Part shown: positions 21,221 through 32,174 of the stretch, piece by piece
Layout: every line of letters begins with the position of its first letter
How positions within the stretch are numbered: the stretch's first letter is position 1
Assembly: GCA_018105865.1 (NCBI GenBank)
Contig: CM030851.1
Location: forward strand, 2,223,281 to 2,287,280
Direction of reading: 5' to 3'
Length of the DNA: 64,000 nt
From: Metaphire vulgaris
Taxonomy: Eukaryota; Annelida; Clitellata; Crassiclitellata; Megascolecidae
Notes under the pieces: model-generated
What the model was told of the DNA's origin: nothing
Databases searched by the model: none
What the model saw: the letters and a program-made list of their open reading frames with translations, nothing else
Program-made: the position numbers and the translations under genes

Positions 21221-24200
21221 ATGAAGATAACAAATGTCAAAGTCACTGGAATATTAGTGACGCTAATACTTAACAGTGAGTGTATCTCTTATCCTTTCTC
21301 AAGACGAGTGTCTTAATTGTGAACGAAATGATTTTTAAAAAGGCATCACTTATTACATAATGAACGAAGCTCAATCGACTTTAATGGTTTTACATTAACG
21401 CTAAATATATATCGTATGTGATTATCTCAAGGGACTGAGTACCACACAGCTAAAATGTTCAGAAGACTCCACTGGTAATGTACAGTGTACCGAACAAATA
21501 GTCTAATTTTATTGTATCTAAAATAGTTGCCCACAGACCCTCTACAGCTCTCACTGTGTCGGCAGCTAGTAGTGACAACTTATGTAGGGTCATCATTTAA
21601 TTAATGCATAGACATTCATTATCCCCTGTTGAGAACACATATAATTTCTTCTCGCATTCATTAACCCAGTTCTTCTAAGTAACTTTGAAGCCGTTGGTTG
21701 TTTCAACTGTTACTGCCCTTTCATGACCTATGTACGGTTTGTCTTCATGTTGATCCAACTTGGAATTAGATCGACTAAGGCAGTGTTTCCCAAACTGTCC
21801 AGTGGGTCACGACGTAGTGTGAAATTAGATTAAAAAGTGTCATTTTATAACCAACACCAAAATGCCACTGGCCTTGCACATGGCCGCTGAGAGAATTTGC
21901 GGTCCCTGTGCAAAGAATAGTCACGGGCCACTTACCTGGGAAGTCTGTGAAAAAGTTGATGACTTTATTTTGCTTCTCGCTCCTTTTCAAAAAGGGGATT
22001 ACTTGATTACTTAACATGATCAGCCCGGGCCTCCTATCATTCCCCGGGTCCCTGTGTGCTCGTGACGAAAATATAATCTTTTTCCTATTGTTAATACATC
22101 TTCATCACCGGGCCCGGGACCCCTGCAGGCCGCCGGGCCCCAGTGCAATTTCCCCGTGTCCCCCTCTCTCAGCGGCCCTGGCCTTGCAAAGTTGCAAGTA
22201 AGTTTTGTTTTAAGAAATGTATAAAGGCTTATGTGTAATCTATTCAAAGTTTACATTAGGTCTAAAATGACTAGTGTTTTATCCACTTTTAGTTGACACA
22301 CAGTTTGCAGGGTCGCCTCACATTAAAAAACCGCTGAAGTGGGTCGCGGTCACAAAAAGTTTGGGAAACCCTGGACCTGGGCACTACGACAGATAAATAT
22401 GCGGCTGTTTTTGTTTTCAGATGTGCAGTGTATGCTAGTTAGAAAGCCCAAAGATGCAGTGGCGAAAATAGGGGACATCGTGATTATGAGATGTTCTTCC
22501 AGTTACGTCAACGATACTTGCGGGAAGATTAACTGGAGGCACTTCAAAATGGGTTCAAACTCAGAAGACCCAGGAGACTATATAAACGACGGTGGCCAAT
22601 TGAGCCCAGCGTTTACTTCCTACATTTCTCTCATTGGCTCCAGCGCAGGAAATTGCGATTTAGGAATTAATGCAACGCCATCAGCTGCCGGACGCTATCA
22701 ATGTCTTGATACAACACCTGACGATGTCAATGCTGAGTTGATTGTTTTCGGTGAAATCAAAGCTTGATCATACGTGTCATACGTATTATATTTTTTGTTT
22801 CATACGCACGTATTTTAACGCATGACTCTTTATCATACGCGCTATCACACGTGAACAAAAATACCTGTCATGCAGTCCTGCATCATCATGCAAGCAAGGA
22901 GCAACATAGTACTCTATATGATTGCCGCTAATTATATTTTAAAGTTATTTGATGCAACTTACCCTTTAAAAAGCGCTTTTGACGTTAGTCTTCACTTTGT
23001 TTACTGCGCTCTATAAATAGTCTTAATAATAATAAAATAATAAAAACGCAAGCTGTTACTTTCACAGAACTAAAATAAAAATATCTACTCAACATCAATA
23101 TCCGGAAGTTACAGTGACGTGGCGAGACGTCGCAATTGATATTACTTGCTAAGTAAGCTATTCATAAGTAACCGAGCAGACTTATAAAATACGCGTATCA
23201 GACGCGTATTTTAACCGTATTTTATTTTGTCATATGCGTATGATCAAGCTTAGGGTGAAATGCTTTTTCTTTTATAAACACTTCACACACAACACACACA
23301 GAGGTCATTTAATGTACCAATTCTCTAACTGTGCAAAGCATTTACGCAGCTCGGCAAATAGGCAATTTTCAGTGTGGTATTTATAGAGGTCGGGTCATAT
23401 CTGGTCACTGATTTGTAGACTCTAAATAGCAGGGAGAGGAGAAACGGGAATTGGCCATTTCCCTCCTCCTGACGGTCTGGTACTCAAAACCACTCTGGAA
23501 ATTTCATATACCTAGCGTTATATATATGTGTGTATTTTCAGAATATAACTTATTATAACTTATTATTCTATTTCTTTTGTATGCCATTGCATTATATTTG
23601 AGCTCTACAAGGTTGGGTTAAATGTGAACATTAATATAGAACGTTTGACTGTATAAAACTGTAGGCGAATTCTTTTAAGAACATAAAGTGATACGATTTT
23701 GTAAATAATATGTGTATACTTGCAATTATGTCTTAATATTGAATGTAGAAAACGATCCTGAAGTCGAAATCAGCAGAAAGTCTCGTAGCGGAATAATCAC
23801 CCTGGGGTGTTCTGTAAATTATTACGGTAACTGGGCTCCTAAAGTGCAATGGGGTAAAATCGTTGGAAACAGTTGGACAAGTGTTGCCTCAAATCACAGC
23901 GAAGAATCGAATAGTCCTGTTTCAAGCCTCATTCAGATGCCGTCAGCTACGTTTGATTCAACTGGAGCAACTGAATATTTCATGTGCAACGTAACAATTT
24001 CCAAACCCGGAGGATCGGATATGCCTATATATAATTGGCAGTCACTAAAATACGGTTTGACAATTGAATTATCCATTAGTATCATATTTCGTATCTTCCA
24101 TATTCTTACATTTAGCAATCAGTTCATTTTTGCTACATCTGTTACTAGTTTGGAGTTTGAATCCTTTAAAATTGTGAAATGAGATTCTAGTCGGAAAACC

Positions 24201-24763
24201 GTCAAAACCTACATTTTGGCAATTGGCCAGTTCGCTGAGTTAGGTAATAACTTTAGTATTCCAATTTAGTTTACAAGTTCACTAGATAATTATTCGAAAG
24301 TGTTTTATTTTGCAAGATGGCATTTGCTAATTTGAATAGCGCTAATTACTGTCATTATTAGGCCTCTTGCATGCAGCCTTCATTGCCAATTTAATTAGTT
24401 GCTCCTAAAAAAAACTTTAGTTTCTTCTACAAAGAACCTCGTTATAATTTATTTAGATGTAGGCCTAATATTGTGTCAAAATACCTCGTGTTAGATTTCA
24501 CCTTTGCTTCCATACTTAATATTTTTTAATCAGGTAAATTGTTTTAAAAAATAAACTAATTAATTTGGATGAAATTTTGATAGATTTGAAATCTTTAATT
24601 TTATATTCATTTTTAAGACACAAACTGGGGAAAAGGCGTTGACCAAGTCTCTTGCGACGGCTGTGGCATCGGCATTGACATCGGACTTGTCTTATTTGTA
24701 ATGTTCCATATGGTGCTATCATATTTGCAAAACTACAGTAGAAATAAGGCGAGAGAACAGTAA
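21221..24763 (+). CDS. Ig receptor gene A: two Ig domains, TM segment, very short tail
   Basis: Four exons join in frame: 21221-21275, 22421-22750, 23749-24054 and 24618-24763 (837 nt, 278 residues). All three introns are phase 1. Exon 1 encodes a signal peptide (MKITNVKVTGILVTLILN). Exon 2 is an Ig domain (Cys in VIMRCSSS, Trp in INWRHF, AAGRYQC) with an extra Cys pair candidate (DTCGKINW, GNCDLG). Exon 3 is a second Ig domain (TLGCSV, VQWGK, EYFMCNV). Exon 4 gives a short CxxC stalk, a hydrophobic helix GIDIGLVLFVMFHMVLSYL containing Asp and His, and a tail of about ten basic or polar residues. The donor after exon 3 (G|GTTTGA) is weak. A strong donor AAG|GTAAGT follows the stop by six bases, so more exons may once have followed. 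Predicted role: cell-surface recognition; the ligand is unknown. No tyrosine signalling motif remains, so it would need a partner or act as a decoy. The exon chain rests on frame and phase agreement only. Confidence 0.75.
21781..22373. mobile_element. hAT-type element in intron 1 of gene A
   Basis: CAGTGTTTCCCAAACTGTCC at 21781 mirrors AGTTTGGGAAACCCTG ending at 22373, ends characteristic of hAT elements. The GGGTCAC/GTGACC words just inside also pair. The interior carries a GC-rich block (22100-22190, GGGCCCGGGACCCC). It ends only 47 bases before the acceptor of exon 2, so it now supplies much of that intron. There is no transposase. Confidence 0.7.
22751..23748. other. Intron 2 of gene A
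   Basis: A donor G|GTGAAAT follows the first Ig exon, and the acceptor GAATGTAG precedes the second. The intron has repeated CATACG/CGTATG words (22765-22860 and 23190-23245) that form an inverted pair around AGCTTGATCATACG and CGTATGATCAAGCT. The pair spans 22759-23252 and may be a small inserted TIR element. Confidence 0.5.
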
Positions 24764-25535
24764 GGAAAAGGTAAGTTAACTGTCAGATTTTGCATTATTC
24801 TGCGTCTTGGTATCCGTAACTGCGCAGTGTGCACACAACTTTGTAAATGTCGCTATCCTTTGACAGCTAGGAAATATTTTAACCTGTTTAATCTTACTAC
24901 AGGACAATCTTAATTAATAACAGGACTGCTTAATATTTTGCCAATAATATAACTCAGCGGTCTGCAAACTTTCTAGCGACGGGTCAAATACTGTGGCAAT
25001 TTCTTTTCGCAGGCAATGGTTGCGTATTCGGCAGTGACTTATGTTTATGTTATTATTGTGTGAACATTGCAATCTTTGATAGTTCTTTGATATTGATTTG
25101 ATACAAGTAAACTGACATCGTCATCATTGATTTGTGGAAATTACCTTGAAGATGTTCATTTATTTGCAAATTCATAAGGAACTTTAACATCCAGGTTATG
25201 CAATTACAGGGCATGGGGTAGGCCTATGTGTGCAAATTCAGCAGTGACTACATACATAATTGACTATCATGACTGAAAATTAGATACCGAGGTAAACTTT
25301 TGTTATTTTCAGATAGGACTTATCTTGTTGTTTACAGATTTGGCGAACATCCAACTCAGTTCGTTTCACATATTTTGTGTCCAATGAGTATCTCATCTCG
25401 CATCATCTTTATCGGGCAAACGCCATTTCAAAACTCAATAATTTTTATACATTGCACAGTATGCGTATAGTCGGCATGATTTATAGTTTAGATTCTCAAA
25501 CTATCTATTACAGTATAGCTATTTGCTCCACTAAT
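24764..25535. other. Region downstream of gene A
   Basis: No further exon is proven. A single hAT-like end CAGCGGTCTGCAAACTTT lies at 24956. It probably includes the 3' untranslated region of gene A. No convincing polyadenylation signal was picked out. Confidence 0.4.
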
Positions 25536-25540
25536 TAGAA

Positions 25541-25658
25541 ATTCAACTGGAGCACCTGAGCATTTCATATGCAGAGTAATAATTTCGAAGCTTGAAAGAA
25601 CACATGTACCTATCTCTGCCTGTAATTTACTTAGTTGCAGTTTAACGAGTGAAATTAT
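25541..25658 (+). pseudogene. Relic of the second Ig exon of gene A
   Basis: ATTCAACTGGAGCACCTGAG, then CATTTCATATGCAG, ATAATTTCGAAG and further on GTGAAATTATCCATT align colinearly with the 3' part of the gene A exon at 23955-24080 (ATTCAACTGGAGCAACTGAA, TTTCATGTGCAACG, ACAATTTCCAAAC, TTGAATTATCCATT). Several small gaps and changed codons break the frame, and the 5' half of the exon is missing. It is the remains of a tandem duplicate, so this locus has lost at least one receptor copy. Confidence 0.65.
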
Positions 25659-25667
25659 CCATTTATG

Positions 25668-25863
25668 CAGTGGCGGCTCTAGGATTTGACAAGTGGGGGC
25701 CGTTGGGGTGGCAACTTCTAATCATGGGGCCAACCATTTGTTGCATTTGTTGTTTAATGTATGTAGCATTAAGTATAGGGTCCCAACAGGGGGGGCCACT
25801 GGGGGCCAGGCACTCAATAGGGAGGCACGAACCCCCCTAGCCCCCCCGGTGGAGCCGCCACTG
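25668..25863. mobile_element. hAT MITE (CAGTGGCGGCTC ends) with target duplication
   Basis: CAGTGGCGGCTCTAGGATTT at 25668 mirrors GGTGGAGCCGCCACTG ending at 25863. Perfect 8-bp duplications CATTTATG flank it (25660-25667 and 25864-25871). The interior is GGGGGCC-rich and non-coding. It landed at the edge of the dead Ig exon. A related right end (AGGAGCCGCCACTAG) lies at about 45358-45372. Confidence 0.85.
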
Positions 25864-25929
25864 CATTTATGGCCTATATTCATATTTTCATATATGCTTT
25901 TAAGCTTATAGGATTGTTTACATTTTGTA

Positions 25930-26696
25930 TAAGAGCCATTATACTCAGATTAACTCTATAAATTCTCCTAAATTAAATATTAAATTTGGGGTACCACAGG
26001 GCTCCATTTTGGGACCCTTACTCTTTATTTTATACTGTACATAAATGACCATCCTAATGTCTCCATTTAAAAAAGCTTTTTCTTTATGCTGATGATACTA
26101 ATATTATAGCTAATCATATTAACCTTATGGAGCTTATAAATGTAATTAATAATGAACTAACTAAAATATCAGCATGGTTTATTAAAAATAAATTACTATT
26201 AAATATAGGTAAAACAAATTTTATTATTTTTCATCCTTCGCGTAAACTAATACCTAATAACATACCATTAATTGAGATAAATAATATTGAATAATAAAAA
26301 TAAATTCTACTAAATTTTTGTGATTAACTGTAAATCAAAACCTTAACTGGAAAGAGCACACAGATCAAATTGCTAACAAATTAGCAAAAAACGTGAATAT
26401 TATTAGATGTATATTAAAATTTATTAACAAAAATGCAATATTAAATTTATACTAAGCACTAATCAACCGTAAATTCTTTTAATAAGCAAAAGAAACACGC
26501 GGGAAATTTCCACGTGACTGACTAATACACCCTCACTTAGCCTATTGCAATATTATATGGAGTAATAATTACAAATGTATTACGGATAGACTACAAAAAT
26601 TCAAAATAAAGTCATTAGATTAACCAAAAAGTTTGGAGAATACTGCAACACCCTAACCTTGTTTTCTAATTTAAATATAGGGCCTACTTCAAAGTT

Positions 26697-26700
<4 letters not shown>
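25930..26700 (+). pseudogene. Non-LTR retrotransposon RT fragment, 5' part
   Basis: Translated in shifting frames this gives LNIKFGVPQGSILGPLLFIL, a DDTNII-like stretch (the A/DD active-site region) and LNWKEHTDQIANKLAKN, then LQKFKIKS. These are the finger/palm and thumb landmarks of CR1/Jockey-type reverse transcriptases in order. Many stops and frameshifts are present. The C-terminal remainder continues beyond a Tc1-like insertion at 28950-29215. Confidence 0.75.
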
Positions 26701-26752
<52 letters not shown>

Positions 26753-26851
26753 TAGAAACTTTTAAGTATATTTAAATATATATATATCATACCATATAAA
26801 TAATATATATATATTAGAAACTTTTAAGTATATTTAAATATATATATCATA

Positions 26852-26917
<66 letters not shown>
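26700..26917. repeat. (TA)n tracts and local duplication
   Basis: TA tracts lie at 26701-26740 and 26855-26915. Between them ATATTAGAAACTTTTAAGTATATTTAAATATATATATCATACCATATA is present twice (26749-26805 and 26812-26858), a duplication at the microsatellite. Confidence 0.85.
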
Positions 26918-26918
<1 letters not shown>

Positions 26919-28871
26919 GTGGTCCTCAAATGTACACAGAATTTTAAAAGCAGATTTTATTAAAGTGCTTTTTGCTTAAACTGTTCATTTTCTAATAAAA
27001 ATCATTGCTACCAAGTTTGGCATTCATAGGCCCTTATTAACCACTGTCACACTTACATTGAAAATTACAAACAGGGTAATTCCATGACAATGCAGCCAGT
27101 ATTTAGACAATTGTTCACCATACCATCTCAGATCTGCAAGAAATTTGCAGGACTTGAAGTACAGCTCAAGTTGAGTAAATCTTGAAATTTTCAGCTAGTT
27201 TTGTCAAAAACTCTCAGAGATATGATATTTTGAAGATACGAGGCTAATCACGAGTCAACGCTACGTGTTATGTTTTACGATTTTTGAAGTTTAATATCTT
27301 GAGAAAAACAGCAGATATCAGGCTGCAATTTGCAGTGTGCATACACTTTTCCCAGCTGAGTTGACTGGTGTATTAATCTTTATCATAGGTGCTACACAGC
27401 ATGCTCTAAAAATGTCAAAACATCCCATAGCAGCCAGTTTTCACCGATATTTGACCCTTTATTACCATGAATCAGCAAAACGTTAGACTATGTTTGTTGT
27501 GTCTTTATGTTACTACATATATGTACTCATCAACTAAGCAAAGGTCGGCTGTAATCAAAGCATGGTTGTGCGCATTTTACTGAAGCACAAAGATACCAAA
27601 AGTACGACAGATCGACCCCGTTGCGGTCGGCCCAGAAAGTCAGCCACCAGAGGCAATAGAGTCCTGATCAGAACATCTCCTGATAACCGGAAGCTAACGT
27701 TTCCTGAACTTCTTCTGAGAGAAAACTATATAATTCATTAGTAAGGCCTTGTCTAGAATACTGTGTTGTGTCAGTCATGAGAAAAAGTTTTCTTCAGTGA
27801 TGAAAGCACATTTTGCAGCCTATGGAACCATGGCAAGACCTTTGTAAGAAGGTTCCCAACATGAAGAATCGAAACCGGAGTGCCTAAACATGTCAGTGTT
27901 AACGAAAGTTATGGTGTGTGGATGCATGGCAGCCAGTGGGGTTGGGAGACTTCATATTGTTGACTGGATGGTGAATGCAGATAAATACATTGACATTCTA
28001 GAGATATTCTAGAGAAATGTATGCTGCCATCAGCTAAACAGCTGTTTCCTAGCAAGTATTTGTTTCAGGACTGCAATGCACCCTGTCTCAGAGCGAAAAC
28101 TGTTGCTTGTAGGAAGAAGAATCATGGAGTTCAGTCCATTGATTTGCCGGCTGTCACCTGATCTTGACACTATTGAGAACTTGTAGTAGTAGTGTACATA
28201 CTGCACAATGTACAGTAGTAGTGTCAGCCGAGATTACCAAGAATCAGCCTCAGAAAAGGCGCGAGCTGATTGAGTCTCTAATTGCAGCCTGGAATTACAT
28301 CATAACACATGAGCACCTTGTCAAATTGGTCCATTCCATGCCACACAGATGTCATTTAGTCAGAAAGAACAAGGGTTGGCCCATAAAGTACTAATGACAA
28401 CAATAAATAAAAACGGCCCTTTCAAGGCTACCTTATAAAATTCAAAAGCAATTATTGCGCTAAAGTAGTTAGAACGCGCACCATATCATGCGAACTCCCG
28501 CGAGTGACCATTTTAGTAAAGATTCGAGAAATCACACAGTGGCCATATTTCCTCATAAAAGTCTGGGAAAAGTGCATAATCAAGTGACATCACATACAGA
28601 AATAGAGGCAGAATTAAAATTGATACAAAACAATATATAATAACCACCAATTCTACAAGAAAATCTGATAATAATATCAAAAATTTATTAAAATACTTCG
28701 GTTTCGCAGCCAATGCAAGACTTTTCACACACTATAAATATAGGGGTCGTGTGACAGTACTAAATATGTTTAGATTCGATTGGAATTTTTCCCAATTTGT
28801 TTTTATCCCAAATGGAACAGGAAAATGCAAAAGCACTTTGAAAAAGTATAACTTTGCTTTTGAGGACCACC

Positions 28872-28872
<1 letters not shown>
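26918..28872 (+). mobile_element. Tc1-like transposon, degenerate, inserted in a TA repeat
   Basis: The termini GGTGGTCCTCAAA (26918) and TTTGAGGACCACC (to 28872) are inverted repeats bounded by TA. Inside, from about 27540, broken frames read DRPRCGRPRKSATRGNRVL (the paired-domain/GRPR hook region) and SPDNRKLTFPELL. Further on come VFFSDESTFCSLWNHGKTFV (second catalytic Asp region, FSDES), GVWMHGSQWG, LFQDCNAPC (third catalytic region, QDxNAP) and VQSIDLPA. This order is that of a Tc1 transposase. Stops and small deletions inactivate it. The element interrupts a retrotransposon and sits between two halves of a TA microsatellite. Confidence 0.85.

Positions 28873-28926
<54 letters not shown>
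28873..28926. repeat. (TA)n microsatellite
   Basis: About 26 TA units directly follow the right end of the Tc1-like element. They are the other half of the tract at 26855-26915. Confidence 0.9.
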
Positions 28927-28929
<3 letters not shown>

Positions 28930-28949
28930 CAACAATATTTATGTACAAA

Positions 28950-29215
28950 TATTCTAAACATTTATTACCACCAATTTTCTATGAAGATGAATATTTAAAA
29001 CATTAATAAACTACATTCGCATGATATAAGAAATAAATTAATTAATTAACTCTTCGTTTTGCTCACACTAATGCCAGATTATTTTACTATCGAATTTTTA
29101 GGACCTCGCACTTGGAACAGACTCCCTACCTCTCTTAAAATAATACCTAATCTTAATGAATTTAAAAATAAAACCAAAAAATGTATAATGCTAGAACAAA
29201 GTCAATCTTAATTAA
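28950..29215 (+). pseudogene. Non-LTR retrotransposon C-terminal fragment
   Basis: The frame reads TIEFLGPRTWNRLPTSLKII and NLNEFKNKTKK, the standard C-terminal signature (GPxxWNxLP, then a final FK block) of CR1/Jockey-like ORF2. It lies downstream of, and colinear with, the RT fragment at 25930-26700, so both are parts of one element split by the Tc1-like insertion. Confidence 0.75.
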
Positions 29216-29232
29216 TATTTGTTATCTATATA

Positions 29233-29648
29233 GGGCCATCCATATAGTGCGTACACAAAAAAGTCATATTTTCAACCCCCTGTCCCTCCTGTTGCACATC
29301 GTACATTTTGGTTACCCCCTATGCGTACGTACAAATTAGCAAACACCCCCCGAACGGTGAAAATTAATTTTTAGCCATAGCCAAAAGCAGTTGTTTACTA
29401 TTAAAGGTTTTTAACATTTAAATAACCGTGGGAACAATAGTCGGGACCCTTTGTTTAACCGTGAGAAAGTAATTGTGTTCAAATCAACTGTTTGTGTGAA
29501 TATACCAGCTTTCTATCTAATTATAAATATGAATGTGCGTACGTACAGATTCAGTTGTGACCCCCCCTCCCCCTTACGCTTCCGTACGCAAAATCGCCTA
29601 AATCTCAAAACCCCTCCCTTCGTTGCGTACGTACTATATGGACGGCCC
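29233..29648. mobile_element. GGGCCRTCCATA-type MITE
   Basis: GGGCCATCCATATAGTGCGT at 29233 mirrors TACGTACTATATGGACGGCC ending near 29648. GTACGTAC words and C-rich CCCCCT words are arranged symmetrically inside. It is 416 bp with no transposase. It is related in design to 15215-15617. Confidence 0.7.
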
Positions 29649-29775
29649 CATATCATGCATACTGTTTTCTCACTTGTCAGATAGTCATTATTCATGTTAT
29701 TTAGTCCTTATTCTTTAAAACCTACTTAAATAGATGTTGTCATGATGTCTTTAACTTACTTTATTTACTATAGGG

Positions 29776-30830
29776 CAGGGGTGCACAACCTTTTTAGGCC
29801 GAAGGCCAAATTTAACATTCCCACAGTACTCGCGGGCCGGAATCTCGAAAATGCATGTTTTATATAAAATATATTGAATATAACCATAACATTTATATAA
29901 ATCAGCAAATCAAGCAAGATTAACTTTAATAAATGCTATAATGAACTAATGCTTCATAAAACACCAGTTTTTTGCTTACTACTTTCTATAACACAAACAG
30001 TAATTCTTCAGTCTGCACAATCTAATTCTAGTGAGATTGCTGTGACTAAATGTGTTTAACCACTTTATCGATGTCTGGTTCCAGCGGTTGTAGCAATCTT
30101 TAAAATGTTTGTGAGGTTGCTATCAGTCAAGTTTGAACTCAACTTACTTTTATTGAGGTTCATAATTGAGAATGTCTGCTCACATAAATATATACTTCCA
30201 AAGATTGAAAACAACTGTAATGCCAAGTCCTTAATTTTTCCAAACTTGTTAGGACAAAGACTTTTGAAAAATGTTAATGTTTTCTTCATTGAAAGCCAAT
30301 TTAAGTTCAGATGAACACTGAAGGTCAATGACCTCCAACTGATACTCAGCAGGAATATCTTGCAATGTACAGCTGAAAGGGTTAGACATGAAATTAAACA
30401 AATCTTTCTTCTCTCTGAAATCTTTAAACCGAATTTTAAATTCTGCCTGTAATGTTTGGCAATATTCAGCTAATCTGCCAATCAACTGCTCAGTAACGTC
30501 TGTTGCAAGGTCCTCAACTCGGCGTTGAATTGTCATTCTTGACAATGGAACTTTACTGAAAAGGCTGGCGTTTTCTGGGCAAATTTCAGTGCAGATGCTT
30601 AGGAGACAATCTCTAACAAAATCTCCGTCTGCGAAAGGCCGTGACGACCTTGCAATTAGCTGGGCCACTTTGCAGCTGGCCCGTGTAAAACACTTTGATT
30701 CTTGCGACTTCCTTGTGAAAAACTCGGTTCGGTCGACAGAGTCTTCTTTAACAGTTCAATTTTCTGTTCCCGCAACTCACCCCAATGTCAAAGTGGCTAG
30801 AATAAACACTGGCCGACTAGGCAATGCATG
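29776..30830 (-). pseudogene. hAT transposase relic (Charlie/GTF2IRD2-like)
   Basis: A hAT-type end CAGGGGTGCACAACCTTTTT lies at 29776. On the minus strand from about 30690 the frame reads VAQLIARSSRPFADGDFVRD, ISLFSKVPLSRMTIQRRVED-like and VIDLQCSSELKLAF. After a frameshift and internal deletion near 30260 comes the C-terminal hAT dimerisation block ALQLFSIFGSIYLCEQTFS and MNLNKSKLSSNLTDSNLTNI. This protein layout is that of hAT transposases related to the vertebrate domesticated GTF2IRD2/ZBED family. The zinc-finger start and most of the RNase-H core are missing, so it cannot transpose. Confidence 0.8.
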
Positions 30831-31079
30831 AAAAGAAACAACTGCATAAAATATTCCTTTTAGAGCTGGATGAACAGTTAAGGCATGGAATTAAAAGTCT
30901 TTTCGAAGCACTAAGAACGGAAATACAGCAGCAATCATCATCCTCATCATCTTCACCATCATCATCATCAGCTTCAGCTTGATCATCCATCATCAGCTTC
31001 ATCAGCTTCATCATGTTTTATGTCCTGGGACAGGACTCCATTATTTCCATTCCTCTCTGCGTCTTGCTTCTTCTATAAT

Positions 31080-31480
31080 TTCTGCTTAGGTCTTGTTACC
31101 ATGTGCATCTGTTTTCATCATCCAGTCCTGTAGCATCTTCCTTGGCCTCCCTTTTGTCTTTCCTCCTGATATACTTTCCTCAATTGTTCTGAGTAATTTT
31201 TCTCCCCTTAGTACATGTCCAATCCAGTTCCTCTGTCTTTTTTTGATGGTGCTGATTAACGATCTTTGTTCGTCTACCATCTGTAATACTTCATCCACTT
31301 TACCTTTTCCATTCTCCTCCATAGCCACATTACGAATGCTTCCCGTTTTTGTATGTCCTTATTTTGGATAGTCCAGGTTTCTGAGGCATATAAAGTGACA
31401 ACCCATATCAACGTTTTTATCAGTCTTTTCTTTAGTTCCCTATATTTAGCCCTCCTCTTACCAGTTCTACTCAAGATTTT
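31080..31480 (-). pseudogene. Non-LTR retrotransposon C-terminal fragment
   Basis: The minus-strand reading gives KRLIKTLIWVVTLYASETWT, KRQRNWIGHVLRGEKLL and GRPRKMLQDWM, the well-known C-terminal region of endonuclease/reverse-transcriptase ORF2 proteins. Two overlapping frames show that the copy is frameshifted. A (CAT)n/(CATCAG)n tract at 30915-31015 lies next to it. Confidence 0.75.
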
Positions 31481-31484
31481 AATG

Positions 31485-32122
31485 CATAGAGTATTAATAA
31501 AGCTAAACGATAGATTTCTATTAATAATTATGAAATAATTAGCAGCACATTATAATTTTGTCACAGTTTGGCACGAGGGTCTCTGGCAAGTCATGAGAAA
31601 CCTGGGCATAGAAGAAAAAAGTATAACATCACACACATTTTTCATAATTGTTCTGGTGTGCATCTTTAAAATTGCACTAGAAAAAAAATCAGAGCTTAGT
31701 AGAAGCTTTATGTGCTGGGGAAGTCGGAGTAGTTTCAAATTTGTTGATGACGTTAAGCATTGGAAACATTTCCTATCTAGCTATTGCCGCAATTGGCTGG
31801 CAGAGAGCCGAGATGAGGATGAGGATGATGATGAAATTATAATTTTATGCTAATTTGCTGCTACTCCAAAATGCAGCAATAAAGCCAATTTAAGCAGCAC
31901 TGCTGCTGTGGCAGGAAGCGATGGCAGTAATACTTTCGTGTCCGTCTGCTTAGATATCGATGACGAGGCTCCTCGTGTTCATTCATCATGGGTCGAGCCA
32001 TTTGAATCAGGAAGTAAATAAATGTCTATAATGCAGCGTTATCGGATCTTTGACATATTTTGAATGAACATCGCTACTGCTAAAGTTATAAGATCATCAG
32101 TGTAAAACAGACTAAATCAACA
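31485..32122. other. Upstream region of gene B
   Basis: The open frame at 31593-31853 is unrecognised and ends in an acidic (GAT)n-type run. The DNA just before 32123 should contain the promoter and 5' leader of gene B. I see no clear TATA box or other named site. Confidence 0.35.
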
Positions 32123-32174
32123 ATGTTTAAAGCTAATCTGCTTTTCATTTTTCTGCTACAAATAGATTTATATG
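32123..32174 (+). CDS. Gene B exon 1, signal peptide
   Basis: ATG in the context CAACAATG, then a Lys and a hydrophobic run LLFIFLL, ending phase 1 before the consensus donor G|GTGAGT. The counterpart of this exon for gene C is not found in the right arm. It would fall at or beyond the N gap. Confidence 0.7.
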
